A stretch of DNA of 64,000 nt, from contig JAFQEL010000008.1 in the NCBI GenBank assembly GCA_017399065.1, positions 28,252 to 92,251 of the forward strand, given 5' to 3'. Below the pieces are notes generated by a model. That model had not been told where the DNA came from, made no database searches, and saw only the letters and a program-made list of their open reading frames with translations. Every line of letters begins with the position of its first letter. Within the stretch, counting starts at the first letter, position 1. This document shows positions 58,037 through 64,000 of this stretch, one piece after another. The stretch is from Clostridia bacterium. Lineage in GTDB: Bacteria; Bacillota; Clostridia; Oscillospirales; Acutalibacteraceae. A program made the position numbers and the translations under genes.

Positions 58037-59385
58037 TTCTTGGCACCTGCCTCTCTGATAACTGATTTTGCAAGACGCATATGCTGTACGAGCGGCAGAC
58101 CTGCCGGGCATACGTATGCACAGCTGCCGCATTCCATACAGACCATAACGCCGCTTTCGGTAAGTTTATCTGCTTCCTTGGATTTTGCGTAGCGAGCAAT
58201 AAGTGTGGGCATAAGGCTCATTGGGCACACCTGAGCGCAGCGTCCGCAGCGGATGCAGTCACGCTCGGGCTTGACCTTGAACGTGCCCTCTGCAAATGCA
58301 AGTATTGCGTTATTCTGCTTGAGCAGAGGAATATCCGTGCCGACTATTGCGGCACCCATCATCGGACCACCGGAGATAATCTTGAACGGTTCAGCCTTGA
58401 AGCCGCCGCAGAAATCGATTATATCCTGAATACTTGTGCCTATCGGTACACGAACATTTTTTGGTGTGTGAATTGCCGAGCCGTCAACTGTTACTGAGCG
58501 GCTGACAAGTGGCTTACCTGTTTCGATATATCGCTGAATAAAAGCGACGCTGGCAACATTCATCAGCACACAGCCGACATCGGAGGGAAGCTTTCCAGGC
58601 GGAACCTTTCTGCCTGTTACAGACTGGATCATAACCTTTTCGGCACCCTGCGGATACTTTGACTTGAGTGCCATAATGTTTATATCCTTATCGCCTCCTG
58701 CTATATCTTTTATCTGTTTGTTAAGCAGGTTGATAGCCTGAGGCTTATTATCCTCAACGGCAATTACAACTCTCTTGAAGCCGAGATACTTCTTGAGTGT
58801 TACAACACCCTTAATGACATTAGCACTGTTTTCCATGCACTCGCGATAGTCTACCGTAATATACGGTTCACACTCTGCGGCATTGACGATCAAAGTGTCG
58901 ATATTTTCATTGGGCATAAGAGCAAGCTTTACGTGTGCAGGGAAGCCTGCACCGCCGAGGCCTACGAGACCGGAGGCACGGGCCGCTTTGATAAGGTCTT
59001 GTGCATTTTCGACTTTCGGCGGCTCAAATCCGTCAAACAGAGTCATTTCGCCGTCGGATTCAATAGTGACTGCCTTTGCGACAGTGCCGTTTGCGAGTTT
59101 TACCTCACCGATTGCCGTAACCTTACCCGATACGGAAGAATGAATCGGGGCGCTTACAAACTTGTCGGTGTCGGCAATTATCTGACCAACCTTCACTTCG
59201 TCACCGATTTTTACCAAAGGCTCACACGGTGCACCGATGTGCTGCTGCATGGGAAGCACTACTTTTTCCGGAGGAGGCATACGGACTATTTTACAGTCCT
59301 GAGTGTTTTTGCTGTGCGAAACACTTACACCGCCTCTGCCTTTGACGACTGCTGAAAGCACGCCGCCGGCGGAGTATCCTTTCAT
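58033..59385 (-). CDS. rnfC: Rnf complex subunit C (NADH-binding)
   Basis: A 450-residue soluble subunit that exchanges electrons with NAD. It has an N-terminal barrel-sandwich domain (VLPMQQHIGAPCEPLVKIGDEVKVGQIIAD), then the NuoF-like SLBB/NADH-FMN region GLVGLGGAGFPAHVKL, NAAECEPYITVDYR and GGPMMGAAI. The C-terminal 2[4Fe-4S] pair is CIRCGRCAQVCP and CMECGSCAYVCP. AGGAGATG precedes the ATG. It begins the Rnf structural genes, 14 bases after the Gx transporter gene. Confidence 0.96.
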   Translation of the reverse strand: MKGYSAGGVLSAVVKGRGGVSVSHSKNTQDCKIVRMPPPEKVVLPMQQHIGAPCEPLVKIGDEVKVGQIIADTDKFVSAPIHSSVSGKVTAIGEVKLANGTVAKAVTIESDGEMTLFDGFEPPKVENAQDLIKAARASGLVGLGGAGFPAHVKLALMPNENIDTLIVNAAECEPYITVDYRECMENSANVIKGVVTLKKYLGFKRVVIAVEDNKPQAINLLNKQIKDIAGGDKDINIMALKSKYPQGAEKVMIQSVTGRKVPPGKLPSDVGCVLMNVASVAFIQRYIETGKPLVSRSVTVDGSAIHTPKNVRVPIGTSIQDIIDFCGGFKAEPFKIISGGPMMGAAIVGTDIPLLKQNNAILAFAEGTFKVKPERDCIRCGRCAQVCPMSLMPTLIARYAKSKEADKLTESGVMVCMECGSCAYVCPAGLPLVQHMRLAKSVIREAGAKK

Positions 59386-59399
59386 AATATCATCTCCTG

Positions 59400-59966
59400 T
59401 TAATTTGTTTCCGTTGTGGATTTTGGGGTAGAAACAAAATGTTTACTTATCTTTATTAATAGCGGACTTACTGCTCTGAAAACACAGCCCGTTACTATAC
59501 CTGTGCACACGCCGAAGATAAGAAGTGCAGGTGCGTAGCCTGCAATAGTTACCGTGTCGGTTATAACAGCGGCGGCAATAAGCTGACCGAGGTTGTGCGC
59601 CAGTGCACAGCACACGCCAGTGCCGATTAAACCGAGTCGGTTTTTCTTGAATACTCTGAATATAAGCATCATTGCCGCAAGGCTCATAAGTCCGCCGCAA
59701 AGGCTCATAAAAAACGCTGTGATTCCTCTCGTGATTCCTGCGAAAGAAGATTTTATAAGCACGATGAAGAAAGCGTCGGATATGCTGAGCGTTGACACCG
59801 CAAACATTGTTACGATGTTTGAAAGACCGGGCTTTGCGCCGGGCGGTAAAAAAGGAAAGGCAGGCAAAAGAGACTCAAGCCATGACAGTGCCAGTGCTTC
59901 GGCACCGAGAATGCCTGCAAGTGCCACCCTGCGGGCAGGGCTTTTTTTATCAGTAAACGAGGGCAT
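59400..59966 (-). CDS. Gx transporter family protein (HepPP synthase component I-like)
   Basis: A 188-residue membrane protein with about five or six helices of the Gx transporter/Hpre_diP_synt_I family. Its marks are ALAGILGAEALALSWLESLLP, PGAKPGLSNIVTMFAV, IKSSFAGI and ALAHNLGQLIAA. The family resembles the substrate-binding S components of ECF transporters, and its genes often sit between nusG_II and rnf. It overlaps the NusG_II gene end by 17 bases. Substrate unknown; a quinone or prenyl role has been proposed by name only. Confidence 0.88.
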   Translation of the reverse strand: MPSFTDKKSPARRVALAGILGAEALALSWLESLLPAFPFLPPGAKPGLSNIVTMFAVSTLSISDAFFIVLIKSSFAGITRGITAFFMSLCGGLMSLAAMMLIFRVFKKNRLGLIGTGVCCALAHNLGQLIAAAVITDTVTIAGYAPALLIFGVCTGIVTGCVFRAVSPLLIKISKHFVSTPKSTTETN

Positions 59967-60327
59967 CTATTTCTTTTTCTCCTCCGTTTTCAATGGTTAC
60001 AACTGCCTTTGCGGGCAGGCAAGCGGCGGTGTCGCCTCTGTAGCTGAGTTTGCCTGTGCCGACGCAGAGCTTGTCGTTACAATCTGCTTTTATAAAAGAT
60101 ATGCGGTTTCTTTCCACGAGCAATGTTGCTTCGGGTGAGCATGGCAAAGTAAGCTCGTAGCTTTTCTCAACCTTTGTAAGCTCTATGCTTTGGTATATCT
60201 CACCGTCAATATAAATTACGGCTGTTGCGGATTTTGTACTGTTCTTTGAGTAAATACCAAAACCTATACCGCCGAGTAAAAGCACGGCGATCAGTATTAT
60301 GTCTAGCGGTCTGATGAGCTTTTTCAT
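59950..60327 (-). CDS. NusG domain II-containing membrane-anchored protein
   Basis: A 125-residue protein with one N-terminal helix (about 9-27) and an extracytoplasmic NusG_II beta domain (AVIYIDGEIYQSIEL, IKADCNDKLCVGTGKLS, ACLPAKAVVTIE). Cys in DCNDKLCV and in AACLP are conserved in this family. Its ATG overlaps the apbE stop (ATGA). Genes of this family accompany apbE and Rnf in many Clostridia, which suggests a part in assembly or function of the flavinylated electron-transfer system. Confidence 0.9.
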   Translation of the reverse strand: MKKLIRPLDIILIAVLLLGGIGFGIYSKNSTKSATAVIYIDGEIYQSIELTKVEKSYELTLPCSPEATLLVERNRISFIKADCNDKLCVGTGKLSYRGDTAACLPAKAVVTIENGGEKEIDALVY

Positions 60328-61352
60328 CTGAGTTCACCAAGTTTGTAGTTATTGTTTGTTACCGTCAGCGTTGCACTGTCGCCGTCACTGAGTGTTGAAA
60401 TAATTTCATTATTATTTGTTATAAATATTGCTTCAGCGTTGTATTTCTCGAGCAGAGGCAGACTCTTTTCGACTCCGAGCACGAAGCACGCAGTTGAAAG
60501 AGCATCGCTTATATAGCCGTACTGTGTTATAACGGTAACGCTGTTAATATCGCTGTCGGCAGGGTAGCCCGTTGACGGGTCAAAAATGTGATGATATCGG
60601 TTGCCTTTTTCGTCTTCAAAAAATCTTTCGTAGTTGCCTGAGGTTGAAACACAGGAGCCTGTTGTTTCCAGTATTGCACAGTAATCGGTTGCTTGACCGA
60701 GCGGGTCACGGATACCGAGCCTGAATGTTTCTTTCGGTTCGGACGAGTATACGAGCACACTGCCGCCTACTGCGGCAACGGTTTTGATATGATTCAAGCC
60801 ATAGATTATACCCATCATACTGTCGCAGGCATATCCTTTGCCGACTGCACCCATATCGAGTTTTACGCCTTTGGGAATATAAACGGTGTTGCCGTCGATA
60901 CTCCAGTCTTTTGTGTTTTTGAGTACTGCATCAATTTCTGCTTGAGTCGGCACCTTCGGGTTGTCTGTGTTAATGCCCCACAGGTCGGAAAGTGCACCGA
61001 GAGCCACACAGAATGCACCGTCAGAATCAATTTCAATTTGCTTTAATTCTGCGAGCAGTGTTGCCAATTCGTCGCTGACCTGAGCTTTGCCGTTATTCAA
61101 CGCATAAAGTTCGGACGAAGCGGAAGTTCTTGAAAGCAATTCGGTATCAAGACGCATTATTTCTTCCTTGATTTCTTTTGCTGTCTGCTCGGGTTTATAG
61201 CCCGTTATATCAAGGCTTACGGTTGTGTTCATTGAGAGAAGGACTTCGTTTGTTTCCTTTGAAAAAAGAAAATCCGCACCGATGACAACTGCAAGCACTA
61301 CTGCACACACTGCGACAGCAGCTGCAAGAAGTTTTTTCTTCATCTGATGCAC
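60324..61352 (-). CDS. apbE: FAD:protein FMN transferase
   Basis: A 342-residue exported lipid- or helix-anchored enzyme that attaches FMN to Thr in RnfG and RnfD. An N-terminal helix (about 7-28) is followed by LLSMNTTVSLDITGY, FCVALGALSDLWGI, KLDMGAVGKGYACDSM (the conserved flavin-binding DxGAxxKGYA) and GGSVLVYSSE. The C-terminal HHIFDPSTGYPAD and SDALSTACFVLG carry the Mg and catalytic residues. It is the first gene of the operon, downstream of a near-consensus promoter, so modifier and complex are made together. The start follows AAAGGAGTGCATCAG. Confidence 0.95.
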   Translation of the reverse strand: MHQMKKKLLAAAVAVCAVVLAVVIGADFLFSKETNEVLLSMNTTVSLDITGYKPEQTAKEIKEEIMRLDTELLSRTSASSELYALNNGKAQVSDELATLLAELKQIEIDSDGAFCVALGALSDLWGINTDNPKVPTQAEIDAVLKNTKDWSIDGNTVYIPKGVKLDMGAVGKGYACDSMMGIIYGLNHIKTVAAVGGSVLVYSSEPKETFRLGIRDPLGQATDYCAILETTGSCVSTSGNYERFFEDEKGNRYHHIFDPSTGYPADSDINSVTVITQYGYISDALSTACFVLGVEKSLPLLEKYNAEAIFITNNNEIISTLSDGDSATLTVTNNNYKLGELR

Positions 61353-61359
61353 TCCTTTG

Positions 61360-61378
61360 ATCGATATACTTTATCGAT
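61360..61378. promoter_or_regulatory. Operator-like inverted repeat at the Rnf operon start
   Basis: ATCGATA (61360-61366) and TATCGAT (61372-61378) are 7-base arms around TACTT, placed over the predicted start of the leftward apbE-rnf transcript. The binding protein is unknown. Confidence 0.5.
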
Positions 61379-61383
61379 ATTGT

Positions 61384-61412
61384 ATTATATAATAAAATAT
61401 AATATAAATCAA
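61384..61412 (-). promoter_or_regulatory. Promoter of the apbE-rnf operon
   Basis: On the minus strand, TTGATT (61412-61407), 17 bases and TATAAT (61389-61384). Confidence 0.7.
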
Positions 61413-61456
61413 GAGGGAATTGTAGCTATTTATATATAAATTTAACAAAAGTACTC

Positions 61457-61485
61457 TTGTTTTTTATTGGTTGTTTTGATAGAAT
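61457..61485 (+). promoter_or_regulatory. Promoter of the iron alcohol dehydrogenase gene
   Basis: TTGTTT (61457-61462), 17 bases, TAGAAT (61480-61485) with TGA extended -10. Confidence 0.6.
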
Positions 61486-61517
61486 TATTGCGTTGCTGAA
61501 ATAAGGAGGATGTATAT

Positions 61518-62627
61518 ATGACTTACGATTTTTATATGCCCGCACGTGTTATAGGCGGTGAGGGAGCTGTGCTTGCGCAGTCTGCCTTGCTCAGCCGTTT
61601 CGGAAAGAAATGTTTAATTGTAACGGGCGGTACCGGTGCGGTTAAAAGCGGTGCACTTGCCGACCTGCAGAAGGCACTTGATAAAGAAAAAATTGAGTAT
61701 ATGATCTACAATAAAATAGGTGAGAATCCGCTTGTTACCTCCTGCCGTGAAGCAGGTGTTATTGCGGCAGAATTCGGTGCGGATTTCCTTGTTGGCATAG
61801 GCGGAGGCTCTGCTCTTGACGCAGTAAAGGCAGCTGCTGTTTTTGCCGCAAATCCCGACCTCGGTTCTGAAGAAGTCTATGCCATGAATTACAAAAACGA
61901 GCCTCTTCCCACTGTAGGTATCGGCACTACCTCGGGTACGGGAAGTGAGATTTCCGCAGTGAGCGTACTTACCGACACCAAGGGTGTAAAACGCAGTATC
62001 AAGGGCGACTTTGGCTATTTCAATCTTGTTTTTGCGGATTGGAGATATACAGCATCCTGTCCGATGAGCGTTACTGTTTCAACTGCACTCGATGCGTTTA
62101 TGCACGCTGCAGAAGGTTGGCTCGGCCCTAAGTGCAACGAGCCTGCAGCTGCTTTTGCTGCAGAGTGTCTGCCGAAGATTTATTATTACCTTAAAAAGTT
62201 CCTTGCAGACGGCACACTCCCCGATGATGAGGGCAGAAAGGTGCTTTATCACGCTTCGCTCAGTGCAGGCTTTACGCTCAACTACTGCGGTACTCTTTTT
62301 CCGCATCCGGTAGGCTATATACTTACCGAGCACTACGGTATACCACACGGCAGAGCTTGTGCCGCATTCTTTGACAGACTTATGGAAAAGGCAGAGAAAT
62401 ATGCACCCGAAAGAGCACAGTCGCTTGTGGCATTGCTCGGTGACAGCAGTGAAAATATTATTCATACACTTAAAACGCTTGCTGATTGCTCGGGTATTGT
62501 AATAACAGAGGAGCGTGCGGCTGAGCTGATAAAGCGCTGGCACTCCAACCCGAGGAATTTTGACTGCACACCCGGCGGTTATACCCCTCAGGAAGCGGCT
62601 GAAGCGTTGGTTTTACTGTCAAAATAG
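61518..62627 (+). CDS. Iron-containing alcohol dehydrogenase
   Basis: A 369-residue group III dehydrogenase with FLVGIGGGSALDAVKAAA (NAD-binding GGGS), TVGIGTTSGTGSE and STALDAFMHAAEGWL. The metal ligands follow in FPHPVGYILTEHYGIPHGRACA. It is of the type that reduces aldehydes, butanol or propanediol intermediates with NAD(P)H. AAGGAGG and a TATATATG leader set the start. The gene is divergent from the Rnf operon and upstream of gap, which fits fermentative redox balance. The actual substrate cannot be told from sequence. Confidence 0.93.
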   Translation: MTYDFYMPARVIGGEGAVLAQSALLSRFGKKCLIVTGGTGAVKSGALADLQKALDKEKIEYMIYNKIGENPLVTSCREAGVIAAEFGADFLVGIGGGSALDAVKAAAVFAANPDLGSEEVYAMNYKNEPLPTVGIGTTSGTGSEISAVSVLTDTKGVKRSIKGDFGYFNLVFADWRYTASCPMSVTVSTALDAFMHAAEGWLGPKCNEPAAAFAAECLPKIYYYLKKFLADGTLPDDEGRKVLYHASLSAGFTLNYCGTLFPHPVGYILTEHYGIPHGRACAAFFDRLMEKAEKYAPERAQSLVALLGDSSENIIHTLKTLADCSGIVITEERAAELIKRWHSNPRNFDCTPGGYTPQEAAEALVLLSK

Positions 62628-62698
62628 GGGCAGAATATCAAAAAAAACTCTGCCGTTTTATGGTAATTTGTGCTAAGTTACAAAAGTTGGAAAAACGC

Positions 62699-62727
62699 TT
62701 GCATATCGGTTTAAAAACGGATAGAAT
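62699..62727 (+). promoter_or_regulatory. Promoter of gap
   Basis: TTGCAT (62699-62704), 17 bases, TAGAAT (62722-62727); GGAGG precedes the ATG at 62777. Confidence 0.6.
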
Positions 62728-62776
62728 AACAAAGGTATAAAAATCCAAAATTAAAACTTTTTCGGAGGTATGTAAA

Positions 62777-63814
62777 ATGTCAGTTAAAGTTGCTATTAAC
62801 GGTTTCGGTCGTATCGGCCGTCTCGCATTCCGCCAGATGTTCGGCGCAGAAGGTTATGATGTTGTTGCTATCAACGACCTCACAAAGCCCTCAATGCTCG
62901 CTACTCTTCTCAAGTACGACACAGCTCAGGGCGGTTACTGCGGCTACATTGGTGAGAACGCTCACACAGTTTCTGCAGATGACGAAGCAGGTACTCTCAC
63001 AGTAGACGGCAAGACTCTTAAGATTTATGCTATGGCTAACGCAGCAGAGCTCCCCTGGGGCGAGATCGGCGTTGATGTTGTTCTCGAGTGCACAGGCTTC
63101 TACTGCTCCAAGGCAAAGGCACAGGCTCACATCGATGCAGGTGCTAAGAAGGTTGTTATCTCTGCTCCCGCAGGCAACGATCTTCCCACAATCGTTTACA
63201 GCGTAAATGAGAAGACACTCACAGCTGATGACACAATCATCTCTGCTGCTTCCTGCACAACAAACTGCCTTGCTCCCATGGCAAAGGCTCTCAACGATTA
63301 CGCAGCTATCCAGAGCGGTATCATGACAACTGTTCACGCTTACACAGGCGATCAGATGATCCTTGATGGTCCCCACAGAAAGGGTGACTTCCGCCGTGCA
63401 CGTGCAGGCGCTGCAAACATCGTTCCCAACTCAACAGGTGCTGCAAAGGCTATCGGCCTTGTTATCCCCGAGCTCAACGGCAAGCTTATCGGTTCTGCAC
63501 AGCGTGTTCCCACACCCACAGGCTCAACAACAATCCTTGTTGCTGTTGTTAAGGGTAAGGACATCACAGTTGACGGCATCAACGCTGCTATGAAGGCTGC
63601 TGCTAACGATTCCTTCGGTTACAACGAGGAGCAGATCGTTTCTTCCGACGTTATCGGTATGCGTTACGGCTCACTCTTCGATGCAACTCAGACAATGGTT
63701 GCTAAGATCGATGACGACACATATCAGGTACAGGTTGTTTCCTGGTACGACAACGAGAACAGCTACACAAGCCAGATGGTTCGTACAATCAAGTACTTCG
63801 CTGAGCTTGCATAA
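62777..63814 (+). CDS. gap: Glyceraldehyde-3-phosphate dehydrogenase
   Basis: A 345-residue glycolytic enzyme that converts glyceraldehyde-3-phosphate, NAD and phosphate to 1,3-bisphosphoglycerate. It has [13 protein letters not shown] (NAD fold), [15 protein letters not shown] (catalytic Cys), [28 protein letters not shown] and SWYDNENSY. Codon use is strongly restricted (for example CTC and GTT, few rare codons) compared with neighbours, as expected for a highly expressed gene. It is monocistronic, with promoter at 62699-62727 and a strong terminator. Confidence 0.98.
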   Translation: MSVKVAINGFGRIGRLAFRQMFGAEGYDVVAINDLTKPSMLATLLKYDTAQGGYCGYIGENAHTVSADDEAGTLTVDGKTLKIYAMANAAELPWGEIGVDVVLECTGFYCSKAKAQAHIDAGAKKVVISAPAGNDLPTIVYSVNEKTLTADDTIISAASCTTNCLAPMAKALNDYAAIQSGIMTTVHAYTGDQMILDGPHRKGDFRRARAGAANIVPNSTGAAKAIGLVIPELNGKLIGSAQRVPTPTGSTTILVAVVKGKDITVDGINAAMKAAANDSFGYNEEQIVSSDVIGMRYGSLFDATQTMVAKIDDDTYQVQVVSWYDNENSYTSQMVRTIKYFAELA

Positions 63815-63850
63815 GCCTGAAACTGCGAATAAATCTACAAGAACATTCAA

Positions 63851-63881
63851 AAGGCATTGTCCTCACGGACAGTGCCTTTTT
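63851..63881 (+). terminator. Terminator of gap
   Basis: AAGGCATTGTC / GACAGTGCCTT stem followed by TTTTTC. Confidence 0.9.
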
Positions 63882-63894
63882 CATTGTATTTGAA

Positions 63895-64000
63895 AACCCC
63901 TGGCTGTGCCAGGGGTTCCGAAAAAGCTTTAGCGATGAAAAGAAAACTCCTCTTGCAGAGAGTGCGGCTACCAACAGCACAGCTAAGCAAAAGGAGAACA
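63895..64000 (+). mobile_element. Probable left end and leader of an IS200-like element (cut by the window)
   Basis: A perfect 10-base stem AACCCCTGGC / GCCAGGGGTT with a TGT loop (63895-63917) is followed by an AT-rich leader (AAAAAGCTTTAGCGATGAAAAG). A second structured part with CAACAGCACAGCTAAGC comes next, then AAAGGAGAACA at the window edge, in ribosome-site position for a start codon just beyond 64000. This layout is what I recall for the left end of IS200-type tnpA elements in gut Clostridia: subterminal hairpin, translation-blocking leader, then tnpA. The transposase itself is not in view, so the call is a recollection-based inference. Confidence 0.6.

Noticed and set aside
61360..61378. 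A Rex (NADH-sensing repressor) site upstream of the Rnf operon
   Set aside because: The palindrome ATCGATA-N5-TATCGAT does not resemble the TTGTGA-type Rex consensus.

Overview
The window looks like a chromosomal segment of an uncultured, strictly anaerobic gut Firmicute of class Clostridia, most likely Oscillospirales/Ruminococcaceae-like. The evidence is a six-subunit Rnf complex with its ApbE flavin transferase, a SCIFF peptide with its radical-SAM maturase, a desulfoferrodoxin domain, low-GC Gram-positive ribosome binding sites and promoters (many with an extended -10), and many secreted carbohydrate-active proteins. No rRNA, tRNA, CRISPR array or complete prophage was seen.

Layout. 1-1,385: a small PC4/YdbC-like protein, then an AT-rich membrane-protein islet between two copies of a GCGAAGC mini-hairpin repeat. 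1,386-15,316: one long leftward gene run (transporter, two tandem LCAT-like lipases, GDPD phosphodiesterase, zinc-ribbon membrane protein, gltX, glnS, membrane protein, lepA, hemW). 15,385-21,545: rightward OmpR-type two-component system, HtrA-like protease, HAD phosphatase, XRE regulator and zinc-ribbon membrane protein. 21,574-34,292: mostly secreted beta-helix proteins and glycosidase-like proteins, two hydrolases, an XRE-desulfoferrodoxin fusion and a decayed WbsX/GH99-like gene. 34,315-35,873: a leftward AT-rich islet encoding a DUF4417-barnase-like RNase and its barstar inhibitor, with a perfect LexA (SOS) box at the promoter. 35,940-43,634: a second carbohydrate block (Gfo/Idh/MocA oxidoreductase, DUF4838, DUF2804, E2-like acyltransferase, large Ig-like secreted protein). 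43,651-46,985: a compact three-gene operon with a degenerate P-loop ATPase, a VirD4/TraG-like ATPase without membrane segments and a helical protein. 46,993-54,318: amino acid permease, SCIFF/maturase, PLP decarboxylase-like enzyme, secreted metallophosphoesterase and GPH-type sugar symporter. 54,335-61,412: leftward apbE-nusG_II-Gx transporter-rnfCDGEAB operon. 61,457-64,000: iron alcohol dehydrogenase, gap, and at the right edge what looks like the left end of an IS200-like element.

How the genes fit together. The secreted beta-helix proteins, GH43-like, GH110-like and DUF4838 proteins with GPH/MFS transporters and an oxidoreductase suggest foraging on plant or host glycans. GAPDH, Fe-ADH and Rnf fit a fermentative metabolism that couples reduced ferredoxin to NADH and an ion gradient. 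The most unusual loci are the SOS-controlled barnase-like/barstar module and the conjugation-ATPase-like three-gene operon, which has no relaxase or other conjugation genes in view.
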